In this document: positions 32,985-41,736 of the stretch, piece after piece
Position numbering within the stretch: the first letter of the stretch is position 1
How the letters are laid out: the number at the start of each line of letters is the position of its first letter
Made by a program: the position numbers and the translations under genes
Notes under the pieces: generated by a model
What the model saw: only the letters and a program-made list of their open reading frames with translations
Told to the model about the DNA's origin: nothing
The model's database searches: none
DNA from: Ensifer adhaerens
GTDB lineage: Bacteria; Pseudomonadota; Alphaproteobacteria; Rhizobiales; Rhizobiaceae
Assembly: GCF_000697965.2 (NCBI RefSeq)
Contig: NZ_CP015882.1
Location: forward strand, 1,116,001-1,180,000
Length of the DNA stretch: 64,000 nt
Direction: 5' to 3'

Positions 32985-33872
32985 ATGACGGAAGACATCG
33001 TCCTCCTCGAAAACGAAGAAGGGCTCACCGTCGAGGTGAGCCCGCTTGGCGGCGCGATCCTGTCGGCCCGCTGGCGCGGTATTCCTTTGCTGGCGCCGAC
33101 GTCGGCACCGGGGCTTGCCTCGCAAGTGTTCGGCGCCGAGGCCTGCTTTCCGCTGGTGCCCTTTGGCAACCGCATTGAGGCCAACGGCTTCCAATTTGAC
33201 GGTCGCGACTACAGGCTGGAAAGAAAAACCACCGATCCGCTCGTTTTGCACGGAGACGGCTGGCTTGGACGCTGGTCGATCCTGCAGCGCGATCGGCAAT
33301 CGCTCACCCTTCGCTTGGACCAGGAGGCAAGCGTTGCCACACCCTTTGCCTATGAAGCGATAGAGACGATCGCCATCGACGGACCGCGCCTGATCCTCTC
33401 GCTCTCCATCACCAACCGCGCCGACCAGGCCCTGCCATACGGACTGGGCTTCCATCCATTCTTTCCGCGCACGCCTGAAACGCGCCTCATCGCCCGTGCC
33501 GACCGATATTGGAGCGAACGGGAAGGTCATCTGCCAGACCGCCCCGGCCCCATCCCTCAGAACATGAACTTTGCATCCGGTTCCCCCTTGCCCCCGAACT
33601 GGCTGAACAATGCCTTCGACGGCTGGGATGGACGAGCCCGCATCGAATGGCCGGAAACGGGGCTTGCCGCTTCGCTCGAGGCCGATGGGCATTTTCGGTT
33701 CTTCGTTCTCTACTCGCCGTCGGCGACAAGCAGCTTCTTTTGCTTCGAGCCGATGAGCCATCGGCCGAACGCGCACCGCGATCAACGCGACGGCGGCCTC
33801 GTCCGCCTGCAGCCTCTCCAGACTGTGACCGGAGCGATCGCGCTCAGCGTCGAGGAACTGGCGAGCGGGTAA
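32985..33872 (+). CDS. Aldose 1-epimerase family protein (mutarotase)
   Basis: A 295-residue galactose mutarotase-fold protein: SPLGGAILSARWRGIPLL, FPLVPFGNRIEANGF, LHGDGWLGRW with the catalytic His of the family, LPYGLGFHPFFPR with the second His, and a late FFCFEPMSH. It interconverts alpha and beta anomers of aldoses so that the 1-dehydrogenase gets its preferred form. It starts 3 bp after the permease stop and closes the transporter operon. Confidence 0.9.
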   Translation: MTEDIVLLENEEGLTVEVSPLGGAILSARWRGIPLLAPTSAPGLASQVFGAEACFPLVPFGNRIEANGFQFDGRDYRLERKTTDPLVLHGDGWLGRWSILQRDRQSLTLRLDQEASVATPFAYEAIETIAIDGPRLILSLSITNRADQALPYGLGFHPFFPRTPETRLIARADRYWSEREGHLPDRPGPIPQNMNFASGSPLPPNWLNNAFDGWDGRARIEWPETGLAASLEADGHFRFFVLYSPSATSSFFCFEPMSHRPNAHRDQRDGGLVRLQPLQTVTGAIALSVEELASG

Positions 33873-34096
33873 CAGTTCGCAAAGAGCGGTTTCGCATCCA
33901 GCAATCGTTTACAAGTAACCCTGGGTGAAATTGCTTCAAGTGAAAATTATTGGTTGCTACCGCGGGCTCCCCGCGCCTGTGCGAACAGCCGGTGCCAGCG
34001 CGCCACAGGCGGGATAGCTGTGGATTGTGCAGGGCATTGGGGACGAAGGCGAAAGGATCAAAGGCTTCGCAAGATTGCTTATACCAATGATTCCGT

Positions 34097-34121
34097 GGAA
34101 CTTTTTTGAGCAGGCTCCGTT
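34097..34121 (+). promoter_or_regulatory. EcfG (RpoE2)-type general stress promoter
   Basis: GGAAC, 16 nt, then CGTT: the -35/-10 pattern of alphaproteobacterial EcfG sigma factors. It ends 53 bp before the PRC-barrel start, an appropriate distance. The rest of 33873-34174 holds no gene that I can support. Confidence 0.75.
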
Positions 34122-34174
34122 TAGAAGCCGCCACGACCGCCCCGGTCGGTGGCGAGACTGAACAGGAGATATGC

Positions 34175-34618
34175 ATGAATTATGTGACCGCCGCCGCGCT
34201 TTCCCTTGCCCTCGTTTCCAGCGCCGCCTTCGCGCAAGAACCCGCAGCAAACGGCGCAGATGCGATGCTGGTCGGCCCCGGCATCACGATGGGTACCGCC
34301 GCAACGATGCCGCTGAAATATGTGGAAATCAAAGACACCGATATCGTCAATTCACAGCTCATCGGCGTCGATATCTACAACAAGCAGAACGAGACGATCG
34401 GCGAGATTTCCGACGTCGTCATCGGCGACGGCAAGTCCGTCATCGGCATTGTCGCAAGCGTCGGCGGTTTCCTCGGCGTGGGCGAGAGCTATGTCGTCAT
34501 CGACCCGGCGTCAATTGCACTTGCCAACGACAACGGCACTTGGAAGGCCTATGTCGACACCAACAAGGATGACCTCTCCAAGGCACCAAAATTCGATTAC
34601 GGCAAGCTGAAGAAATAG
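34175..34618 (+). CDS. Exported PRC-barrel domain protein
   Basis: A 147-residue protein. The ATG at 34175 follows AGGAGAT and gives the signal peptide MNYVTAAALSLALVSSAAFA. The mature part holds one PRC barrel (about residues 65-125): SQLIGVDIYNKQNETIGEIS, DVVIGDGKSVIGIVASVGGF and LGVGESYVVID. Such small periplasmic PRC-barrel proteins are common members of the general stress response in rhizobia, which agrees with the EcfG-type promoter directly upstream. Its biochemical role is unknown. Confidence 0.9.
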   Translation: MNYVTAAALSLALVSSAAFAQEPAANGADAMLVGPGITMGTAATMPLKYVEIKDTDIVNSQLIGVDIYNKQNETIGEISDVVIGDGKSVIGIVASVGGFLGVGESYVVIDPASIALANDNGTWKAYVDTNKDDLSKAPKFDYGKLKK

Positions 34619-34633
34619 TGACCGGCCCTGCCG

Positions 34634-34672
34634 CGCGCGTTCGCTTCTACGGCGAACGCGTTTTCGTCTTCG
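34634..34672 (+). terminator. Intrinsic terminator after PRC-barrel gene
   Basis: CGCGTTCGC and GCGAACGCG form a 9-bp stem with a 7-nt loop, followed by TTTTCGTC, about 20 bp after the stop. The following stretch to 34939 is AT-richer and likely carries the promoter of the betaine transporter. Confidence 0.82.
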
Positions 34673-34939
34673 GGCGCCTGCACATCCGCCACCGAATAAC
34701 CGCATTCAGATTGCGCGAAAGCATTCCATTTTCTGCGACAAATACCGCCAGGACTTAGTTTTCTATTCTCACAATGTGGACATTTCTGCACGAGCGTGCC
34801 AAAAGACAATCGGATTGCGACATGATGTCGTATTTGCGCAGGCCTTTCTGGTCGTGCGCTTCTCCGTTTCGCTGATCGTTTCATCAGCCTTTCAAACACA
34901 AAGGAGAGTGCCCCGCTTCCGGAGCCGGGCCCAGAACAT

Positions 34940-36172
34940 ATGGCATTTCAAACTGAGAGCGACCGCTCGGCCGACGAGCAACCGGTCAAGATCAGTATCA
35001 AGAACGTTTTCAAGGTTTTTGGCGAGCGGCCGGACGAGGCGCTGAGCCTTCTTAAAGCCGGCAGCACGAAGGCGCAGATCCACGCCGAGACGGGTTGCAC
35101 CATCGGCGTCAACAACGCGACCTTCGACATTCGGGCCGGCGAGATCTTCGTGATCATGGGGCTTTCGGGTTCCGGCAAGTCGACGATGCTGCGCCTCCTC
35201 AACCGCCTGATCGAACCGACCTCCGGTTCCATCGAGATCGATGGCAAAGACGTAGCACGCTTGCCGCGCAGCGAACTGATCGCCTTGCGCCGCCGCGACA
35301 TAAGCATGGTCTTTCAGTCCTTCGCGCTGCTGCCGAACCGCAGCGTTATCGACAACGCGGCTTTCGGCCTCGAGGTCGCTGGCGTCGGCGAGGCCGAGCG
35401 CAAGGCCCGCGCCCGGACGGCTCTGCACGCTGTCGGGCTGGAAGGATACGACGACAGCCGTCCCGACCAGCTCTCCGGCGGCATGAAGCAGCGCGTCGGC
35501 CTTGCGCGAGCGCTCGCCGCCGAGCCCTCCGTGCTCCTCATGGACGAAGCCTTCTCTGCCCTTGACCCGCTGATCCGCACCGAGATGCAGGACGAACTTG
35601 TCCGCCTTCAGGCCGAACACAGTCGGACCATCGTGTTTGTCAGCCATGATCTCGACGAAGCCATGCGGATCGGCGACCGCATCTGCATCATGCAAAATGG
35701 TGAGGTCGTGCAGGTGGACACCCCGGACGAAATCGTATTGAAGCCCGCCAACGACTATGTGCGGTCGTTCTTCCGCAATGTCGATGTCTCTCAGGTCTTC
35801 CGCGCCGGCGACGTCGCCCGCAAGACGCAGGTGACGATCATCGAGCGACAGGGTGTTTCGGCCGCAGCTGCACTCGAGCGCATGGAACATTACGATCGCG
35901 AGGTCGCCATCATTCTCGGCCGCGACAAGACCTATCACGGCATGATCAGCCGGTCTTCGTTGATCGCAACCGCCCGCGACGGCGCCGCCGATCCCTATCG
36001 GCGCGCCTTCCTGCCGGATATCGAGCCGATCCCGGCGTCGGAAAGCTTGTCCAATGTGCTTGGGAAGGTGGCTGCAAGCGCGTTCCCAATGCCTGTCATC
36101 GACGAAGCCAACCGCTACCTCGGCTCGATCAGCAAATCCGCGCTACTCGAAACGCTCGATCGCACCGTCTGA
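34940..36172 (+). CDS. Betaine/choline-type ABC transporter ATP-binding protein (ProV/ChoV family)
   Basis: A 410-residue ATPase with the ProV layout: N-terminal helix region with GSTKAQIHAETGCTIGVNNA, Walker A GLSGSGKSTMLR, Q-loop MVFQSFALLPNRSV, signature LSGGMKQRVGLARAL, Walker B LLMDEAFSALDPLIR, switch FVSHDLDEA, and a C-terminal pair of degenerate CBS domains (about 280-405). This subfamily imports glycine betaine, proline betaine or choline for osmoprotection or catabolism. First of a four-gene operon with permease, binding protein and a small HTH gene. Confidence 0.93.
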   Translation: MAFQTESDRSADEQPVKISIKNVFKVFGERPDEALSLLKAGSTKAQIHAETGCTIGVNNATFDIRAGEIFVIMGLSGSGKSTMLRLLNRLIEPTSGSIEIDGKDVARLPRSELIALRRRDISMVFQSFALLPNRSVIDNAAFGLEVAGVGEAERKARARTALHAVGLEGYDDSRPDQLSGGMKQRVGLARALAAEPSVLLMDEAFSALDPLIRTEMQDELVRLQAEHSRTIVFVSHDLDEAMRIGDRICIMQNGEVVQVDTPDEIVLKPANDYVRSFFRNVDVSQVFRAGDVARKTQVTIIERQGVSAAAALERMEHYDREVAIILGRDKTYHGMISRSSLIATARDGAADPYRRAFLPDIEPIPASESLSNVLGKVAASAFPMPVIDEANRYLGSISKSALLETLDRTV

Positions 36173-36194
36173 TCCAGCCCTTCGGAGACAATCC

Positions 36195-37079
36195 ATGACT
36201 TTCGATATCGGTGACGGCGTCGACAGCGCCGTCAACTACATCCTCGACAATTTCGCACCGCTGCTCGATCTGATCGCTGCCGCCATCGGCACCGTGACCA
36301 ACAGCATCCAGGCGGCACTTCTCGCCGCCCCCTTGGCCCTCGGGCTCGCGATCTTCGTGCTTTTGTCGCTATGGCGCGTCGGCTTCGGCTTTGCGGTCTT
36401 TACCGCCCTTTCACTGATGCTGGTCGAACACATGGGCCTTTGGTCGGCGATGATGGAAACCCTGTCGCTCGTCATCGCATCGACGCTCGTTGCCATGCTC
36501 ATCGGCCTGCCGCTTGGCATCGCCATGGCGCGCAGCGATCGCGTCGCGGCATCCGTGCGGCCCATGCTGGACCTCATGCAAACCATGCCGGCCTTCGTCT
36601 ACCTCATCCCGGCGGCGATGTTCTTCGGCCTTGGCGCCGTGCCCGGGACGATCGCTACGGTGATCTTCTCGATGCCGCCGGTCGTGCGGCTCACCAATCT
36701 CGGCATCCGTCAGGTGCATGTGGAGTTCATCGAGGCCGGCAACGCCTTCGGCTGCACCGCCTGGCAGCTGCTCGTGAAGGTGCAACTGCCGAACGCCATG
36801 CCTTCGATCATGGCCGGCATCAACCAGACGATCATGCTTTCTCTCTCCATGGTGGTGATCGCCTCGATGATCGGTGCGGGCGGCATCGGCAACACGGTCC
36901 TGACCGGCATCCAGCGTCTCGACGTCGGAACCGGTTTCGAAGGCGGTCTCGCCGTCGTCATTCTCGCCGTCATTCTCGACCGGATCACCCAGAGCTTCGG
37001 CAAGGAGCGCGCCAGCCCGTGGCGCGTCCTGTTCCGCCGGCGACAGGAACAACCCCGGACCTCCCCCGTCACTGCCTGA
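36195..37079 (+). CDS. Betaine/choline-type ABC transporter permease (ProW/ChoW family)
   Basis: A 294-residue inner-membrane protein with six or so spans. Family blocks include LIGLPLGIAMARSDRV, LDLMQTMPAFVYLIPAAMFF, IFSMPPVVRLTNLGIRQV and VHVEFIEAGNAFGCTAWQLL with the EAA-like loop. The ATG at 36195 lies 22 bp after the ATPase stop with GGAGA upstream. It forms the channel for the neighbouring ATPase and binding protein. Confidence 0.93.
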   Translation: MTFDIGDGVDSAVNYILDNFAPLLDLIAAAIGTVTNSIQAALLAAPLALGLAIFVLLSLWRVGFGFAVFTALSLMLVEHMGLWSAMMETLSLVIASTLVAMLIGLPLGIAMARSDRVAASVRPMLDLMQTMPAFVYLIPAAMFFGLGAVPGTIATVIFSMPPVVRLTNLGIRQVHVEFIEAGNAFGCTAWQLLVKVQLPNAMPSIMAGINQTIMLSLSMVVIASMIGAGGIGNTVLTGIQRLDVGTGFEGGLAVVILAVILDRITQSFGKERASPWRVLFRRRQEQPRTSPVTA

Positions 37080-37150
37080 CGCTGCGGACTTTCCCATCCA
37101 TCTGGCAGCGTTCGTGCTGCCGCTTGCAAACGTTCAAGAAAGGAACATCC

Positions 37151-38026
37151 ATGTTCAAGACCCTTGCGACCATCAGCCTTGCGGCCAGCATTGCCGCCGG
37201 TACGTTTGGCGCGGCTGCCGCAGAGGAAAAGCCACCCGTCAGGATCGGCTGGGCCGCCTGGTCGGACGCCGAGTTCGTCACCAAGCTCGCCGCAAAACTG
37301 ATCAAGGACGAGCTCGGCCAGGAGGTCGAACTGGTCCAAACGGACATCGCTCCGCTTTACCAGGGTGTCAGCCGCGGCGACCTCGATGCCATGATGATGG
37401 CTTGGCTGCCGGAAACCCACGCCGACTACTTCGCCAAGGTGAAGGGCAAGGTAACGACCCTCGGGACCGTTTACGACGGCGCCAGGCTCGGCTGGGTGGT
37501 TCCGAAATACATTCCCGAAGACGCCATCGCCTCGATCGACGACCTCAAGAAGCACGATGTGAAGGAGAAGCTCAAGGGCAGGATCGAGGGCATCGATCCC
37601 GGCGCGGGCCTTACGCGTCTGTCCGAGCAGACAGTCAAGAACTACGCGCTCGACGGATACAAGCTGCAGATCTCCAGTGAGGCCGGCATGCTGACGACCA
37701 TTGACCGGGCAATGCGCAAGAAGGATTGGTTTGTCGCCACGGCCTGGAGCCCGCATTGGATGTTCGGCAAGTACGAGCTTCGCTATATAGCGGATCCGAA
37801 GAACGCGCTCGGCAGGGCCGAACGTGTGGACGTGCTGGCACGCAAGGACATCGAAAAGGACAATCCGGAAGTCTCAGGCCTGCTGTCGCGCATGAAGCTG
37901 CCGATCGCCGATCTTGAAGCCGCGATGTTTAACGCCCAGCAGACCTCCTACGAAAAGGCTGTCGACCAGTACATCGCGGATCATCCCGACCAGATCAAAG
38001 CCTGGCTCGCCAAGGACGGTGGCTAA
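37151..38026 (+). CDS. Betaine/choline-type ABC transporter substrate-binding protein (ProX/OpuAC family)
   Basis: A 291-residue periplasmic protein with signal peptide MFKTLATISLAASIAAGTFG ending AAA. The mature part has the OpuAC pattern: RIGWAAWSDAEFVTKLAAKL, DIAPLYQGVSRGDLDAMMMA with WLPETHADY, and IDPGAGLTRLSEQTV with WFVATAWSPHWMFGKYELR, where aromatic residues form the cage for quaternary amines. The exact ligand (glycine betaine, proline betaine, choline or histidine-like) cannot be chosen from sequence. Confidence 0.92.
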   Translation: MFKTLATISLAASIAAGTFGAAAAEEKPPVRIGWAAWSDAEFVTKLAAKLIKDELGQEVELVQTDIAPLYQGVSRGDLDAMMMAWLPETHADYFAKVKGKVTTLGTVYDGARLGWVVPKYIPEDAIASIDDLKKHDVKEKLKGRIEGIDPGAGLTRLSEQTVKNYALDGYKLQISSEAGMLTTIDRAMRKKDWFVATAWSPHWMFGKYELRYIADPKNALGRAERVDVLARKDIEKDNPEVSGLLSRMKLPIADLEAAMFNAQQTSYEKAVDQYIADHPDQIKAWLAKDGG

Positions 38027-38104
38027 GCTCTGCCACTCGCGTCCACAACCGACGCCCGCGATCTCGTTGCGGGCGTACCTCCCGACAGAAGGATCATCGA
38101 CATC

Positions 38105-38371
38105 ATGAACGACATGCTTGCACCCCGCGCCACGGCCGACGCCACCGACGACACGATCGGTGGCCGCATTTCGCTTGCCCGCGATGCCATCAAGCTTTCG
38201 ATCGAAGAGATATCCGCAATCGCGGGTGTTACCGAAGAGACCTGGATCAGCTGGGAAAATGACCGCGCAGAACCGAGGGCCAACCGCCTCGACATGATGG
38301 CCGGCATCCTGCAGGTCAACATCGCCTGGCTTCTCGATGGGCGCGGAACAGGACCAGTGGAGGCGAGGTAG
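38105..38371 (+). CDS. Small helix-turn-helix (XRE-type) protein
   Basis: An 88-residue protein with one HTH domain: GGRISLARDAIKLSIEEISA, AIAGVTEETWISWENDRAEP and a C-terminal ILQVNIAWLLDGRG, the layout of XRE/Cro regulators consisting only of a DNA-binding domain. It lies 78 bp after the betaine-binding protein gene on the same strand and is probably co-transcribed, so it may tune this transporter or respond to the same condition. No operator pair was identified. Confidence 0.82.
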   Translation: MNDMLAPRATADATDDTIGGRISLARDAIKLSIEEISAIAGVTEETWISWENDRAEPRANRLDMMAGILQVNIAWLLDGRGTGPVEAR

Positions 38372-38524
38372 TCCGCAAGCACTGCCCCGTTCGGCGCGCT
38401 TAGGAAGAACACCAACACCGTCACAGGCGATCGTCGCTGCGGTCGCAGCCGCCTACCTTTCGCCGATCGGGGTCGAGACGGATCCGACCCTTCTCAAGCC
38501 CCCGATGACCCTTGGTCGCCCACC

Positions 38525-39436
38525 TTAAACGGAGGCGGCTTCCAGGCGGACGCCGTCAAAACGCGCGTTCATCGCAACGATCGATCCTGCATCCGGCATC
38601 AGGCATGCGGCCGTCGCCAGCGCGTCGGCGATGGCAGCGGATGGTGCCGACACCGAGACAGAGCGCCAGTTTGCGGGCGCGGGCATTCCGGTCAGGGGGT
38701 CGAGAATATGTCCGTCTCTGGCTGCTTGATCGAAGGTCGTGCCGAGAGGGGCGGAGGTGGCGACCGCTCGCTGGCGCAGCGGCAGGCGCTCGCCTGATTC
38801 CAGTCGGACGGGCCATCCGCCGCCGCCCGGTCGTCCCCCGAGCGCACGGAACTCGCCGGTATCGATCAGAATGTCCGTCAGTCCCTCACCTTCAAGCATT
38901 GCTGCTACGCGGTCGGCGACATACCCCTGGCCGATGCCGTTCAACGTCAGCGCCATGCCCGGATGCAACGTGATCGCTGCTGCATCGAGCTTGACCTTGC
39001 CCCAGCCGACGTTGCCACGCACGCGATCAACGTCCGCCGGGCCGGGTCGCGTGCCGTTTGCAGCCGATTGAGCCCAGAGCGTCCAGAGCGGCTGTACCGT
39101 CGGATCGAAGCGCCCGCCGCTTGCCAGGTGGACTGCGTTGGCCAGTGACAGACATTCCAAAAGCTCGAATGGCGGGTCTTGAAGATGACCGTCGCGGTTC
39201 AACCGGCAAAGCGCGCTGTTGGCACGGTAGAGGCTAAGGATGTTTTCCAGACGGTCGATCTCCGCCATGACCCTGGAGACGATCGTCCCGGCCTCGGGGT
39301 GCGCAATCCGGATCGAGGCACGCGCGCCAAGAGCCTGACCTGTCCAGAAGCGGGTTGCCGCGTTGGCGTGGGCGATGGCGGGCGCCGTTGCGAGAACTGC
39401 AGAAATTGCAATCAAGCGGCGTCGGGTCAGCAGCAT
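38525..39436 (-). CDS. nosX: NosX, FAD:protein FMN transferase (ApbE family) of nitrous oxide reduction
   Basis: A 303-residue exported ApbE-family protein. It begins MLLTRRRLIAISAVLATAPA, a Tat-type leader. Core blocks are EIDRLENILSLYRANSALCR, SGGRFDPTVQPLW, LNGIGQGYVADRVAAM and ILIDTGEFRALGG, followed by ATSAPLGTTFD and DGHILDPLTGMP, the flavin- and metal-binding motifs. NosX delivers FMN to the periplasmic domain of NosR. It is the last gene of the nos operon, 4 bp after nosL. Confidence 0.93.
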   Translation of the reverse strand: MLLTRRRLIAISAVLATAPAIAHANAATRFWTGQALGARASIRIAHPEAGTIVSRVMAEIDRLENILSLYRANSALCRLNRDGHLQDPPFELLECLSLANAVHLASGGRFDPTVQPLWTLWAQSAANGTRPGPADVDRVRGNVGWGKVKLDAAAITLHPGMALTLNGIGQGYVADRVAAMLEGEGLTDILIDTGEFRALGGRPGGGGWPVRLESGERLPLRQRAVATSAPLGTTFDQAARDGHILDPLTGMPAPANWRSVSVSAPSAAIADALATAACLMPDAGSIVAMNARFDGVRLEAASV

Positions 39437-39440
39437 GGGG

Positions 39441-40022
39441 TCAACCTCCGGCTGGATGGGGCAATGCGCGCAGACGGCCGAGATAGTCTTCGTCGTCCGC
39501 TCGCGGTTCCGAGCCGGTCTCCACCGGCGTCAAAACCATGGCATCGGTAATATCGGCGAGCGCAAGCACCTGGCCGCCCTCGGCAAGAACGAAGGCCGCA
39601 GCCTCGTCGCGGCTTGAAAACGGCACGGCTTCGGGCGCACCCATGCCGCCTCGCCGGGCAGAGCCGACCACGTAGAACGCCTTGTCGGCGGCGATCCAGT
39701 TGCCGTCACCGGGCTGGTCCCACGTTGCCCCCGCAGCCCCCATGTCATTGACATAGATGACGAGGATCGGCGCAATCTGCTCCGGCCCACGCGCATAGGC
39801 GATCGCATCGCGCACCTGACTGAAGAAGAGCGGCGCGGGGCTTCCTTCCAGAAAGATCTGGGCCTTCGGGCCGGGGTGCTCCAGAAGGTTCATCTGGCAG
39901 TAATGACCGAGGGTCTCGGGCGTCATGTCCTGCGGCACGATGCTTTGGGCTACGTCCTCCTTGCAGGCGGAAAGCAGCGCCAGAGCGGCCGCGAAGAGCA
40001 CGAAGCGAAGTCGGGTCCTCAT
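39441..40022 (-). CDS. nosL: NosL, copper chaperone lipoprotein
   Basis: A 193-residue lipoprotein: signal peptide with lipobox LLSAC at about residues 16-20, then GHYCQMNLLEHPGPKAQIFL, whose CxM pair binds Cu(I) in NosL proteins, and the VYVNDMGAAG block. It donates copper to the NosDFY complex for assembly of the CuZ centre of NosZ. The ATG overlaps the nosY stop by 4 bp. Confidence 0.93.
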   Translation of the reverse strand: MRTRLRFVLFAAALALLSACKEDVAQSIVPQDMTPETLGHYCQMNLLEHPGPKAQIFLEGSPAPLFFSQVRDAIAYARGPEQIAPILVIYVNDMGAAGATWDQPGDGNWIAADKAFYVVGSARRGGMGAPEAVPFSSRDEAAAFVLAEGGQVLALADITDAMVLTPVETGSEPRADDEDYLGRLRALPHPAGG

Positions 40023-40840
40023 GGGGTCACCTTTCGGAAGGCTGCGGCGGCAAGGGCTATGGCGGCGAGTGGCCAGGCGAGAAGGGAGGCTGCCGATTGC
40101 CAGAGCGGGATCGTGCCGGCGGCGCCACCCAGTCCGCCTGCGGCAGAAACGGCCTGTGCGGCCGAGAGGTTAAAGACGCGAAAGGCGTCGGCAGGGTTGG
40201 CAAGCAGCGCAACGGGCAATGCGTGTGTGGTGAAGGCACCGCCTCCATCCGTCACGATCAACGCCAACAGGGCGAGGTCGTAGAGCACCACCGCCACCAG
40301 CCAGAGCGCGATGGCCAAGCCCGCCGCCCCCGACGGCCGTCGCGCCAAAGCCGAAAGCGCATAGCCGGTGCCAAGAAAGGTCGCACCCAGCAGCACCGAA
40401 GACCAGATCAGTCGCCATAGGGCGCCAAGCCCCGCGGTTGCTCCAGGATCGAACCAGACGGCTGCGAGCGCCGCCGCGCCGTAGCCAAGCGTCACGGCAA
40501 GACCGAGGATTGCGAGATGCGCCAGAAGTTTGCCGAGCAGAATCTGCAGGCGCGAGACGGGATAGGTGAGAAGCAGTGGCAGCGTGCCGCGTTCCACCTC
40601 GCCAGCCACCGCATCGAAACTCATCAGCAATGCCAAAAGCGGAACCAGATAGACCGCAAGCGAAGTGAGCGAGGCGACCGTTACGGAGAGCCGGTCGACG
40701 CCGACATCGCCCGTCGGGGCAGAGCCGGCGGCGGCCAGCACCAGGGCGAACAGCACCATCATGCCGGTGGCGATAGAGACCCAACGATTGCGCAAAGCGA
40801 TACGGAATTCGCTGACGGCGGTGGCAAGGATGCGGTTCAT
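40019..40840 (-). CDS. nosY: NosY, membrane subunit of the NosFY ABC transporter
   Basis: A 273-residue protein with six hydrophobic spans, opening MNRILATAVSEFRIALRNRW, with FDAVAGEVERGTLPLLLTYP and SRLQILLGKLLAHL typical of ABC-2 permeases of the NosY group. It works with NosF and NosD to mature the CuZ cluster. The start overlaps nosF by 4 bp and the stop overlaps nosL by 4 bp, so translation is coupled through the operon. Confidence 0.93.
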   Translation of the reverse strand: MNRILATAVSEFRIALRNRWVSIATGMMVLFALVLAAAGSAPTGDVGVDRLSVTVASLTSLAVYLVPLLALLMSFDAVAGEVERGTLPLLLTYPVSRLQILLGKLLAHLAILGLAVTLGYGAAALAAVWFDPGATAGLGALWRLIWSSVLLGATFLGTGYALSALARRPSGAAGLAIALWLVAVVLYDLALLALIVTDGGGAFTTHALPVALLANPADAFRVFNLSAAQAVSAAGGLGGAAGTIPLWQSAASLLAWPLAAIALAAAAFRKVTP

Positions 40841-41736
40841 TGCCCGTCCCTCCGGCTGAAGTGGCTGTAGATGTCCTCGAGGCTGGGCGGGATGACATCG
40901 AGATCGGCAATGGCGCTCCCAAGCGCCGCAATGCGGGCAAGGAGCGGCAGTTTTTCCGACTGCGAACCGCGAAGGCGCAAGAGACCGTCCTCCCCTTCCA
41001 CACCCTCGGGAAAGGTCGCTGCCAGCGCCGACGCATGACCCGGTGCGGGGCGAACGGAAAAGGCGACCGGAAGTGCCGCGCGGGTGCGAAGATCGGCAAG
41101 CGTACCTTCTGCCACCAGTTCCCCACCGGAAAGGATGAGGATGCTGTCGGTGCGGGCCTCCACCTCGGTCAATACGTGGGAGGAGAGCAGGATGGCGGTT
41201 CCTTCTGCGGCCAACCCGTCGAGCAGGTCATAGAAGTCCCGTCGCGACACCGGGTCGAGGCCCGAGGTCGGTTCGTCCAGCACCAGGAGACGGGGGCGGC
41301 CGATCAGCGTCTGGGCCAGACCCACCCGCTGGCGCATGCCCTTGGAATAGGTACCGATCCGACGCCGCGCCGCGTGGCCAAGTCCGACCCTCGCAAGAAG
41401 CTCCGTGGCCTGCTTCGGGTTTTCGCCACGCAGTGCGAGATAGTGGCGAAGCTGTTCTTCTCCCGTCAAAGCCGGGTGAAAGGCGACATTTTCCGGCAGA
41501 TACGCCACCTGGGTCCGCGCGGCGGGCGAACCGGGCGCCGAGCCGCAAACCGAAACCTCGCCGCTGTCGAAGGGGATGAGGCCAAGCACGATCTTCATCA
41601 TCGTCGACTTGCCGGCACCGTTATGGCCGAGCAGTGCCGCGCGCCGTCCCGGCTCCAGCGCAAGGGAAACGGACTTGAGCGCTTCCACCGATTGGAAGCG
41701 CTTAGTGAGCCTGGAGATTGTCAACGTCGGTGTCAT
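40837..41736 (-). CDS. nosF: NosF, ATP-binding subunit of the NosFY ABC transporter
   Basis: A 299-residue ATPase: Walker A LLGHNGAGKSTMMKIVLG, Q-loop region VAYLPENVAFHPALTG, signature YSKGMRQRVGLAQTL, Walker B LLVLDEPTSGLDPVSR and switch LLSSHVLTEVEAR. The ATG at 41736 (AAGGAA upstream) overlaps the 3' end of nosD by 35 bp; a longer start at 41784 lies deeper in nosD. It powers NosDFY during copper-centre assembly. Confidence 0.93.
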   Translation of the reverse strand: MTPTLTISRLTKRFQSVEALKSVSLALEPGRRAALLGHNGAGKSTMMKIVLGLIPFDSGEVSVCGSAPGSPAARTQVAYLPENVAFHPALTGEEQLRHYLALRGENPKQATELLARVGLGHAARRRIGTYSKGMRQRVGLAQTLIGRPRLLVLDEPTSGLDPVSRRDFYDLLDGLAAEGTAILLSSHVLTEVEARTDSILILSGGELVAEGTLADLRTRAALPVAFSVRPAPGHASALAATFPEGVEGEDGLLRLRGSQSEKLPLLARIAALGSAIADLDVIPPSLEDIYSHFSRRDGQ

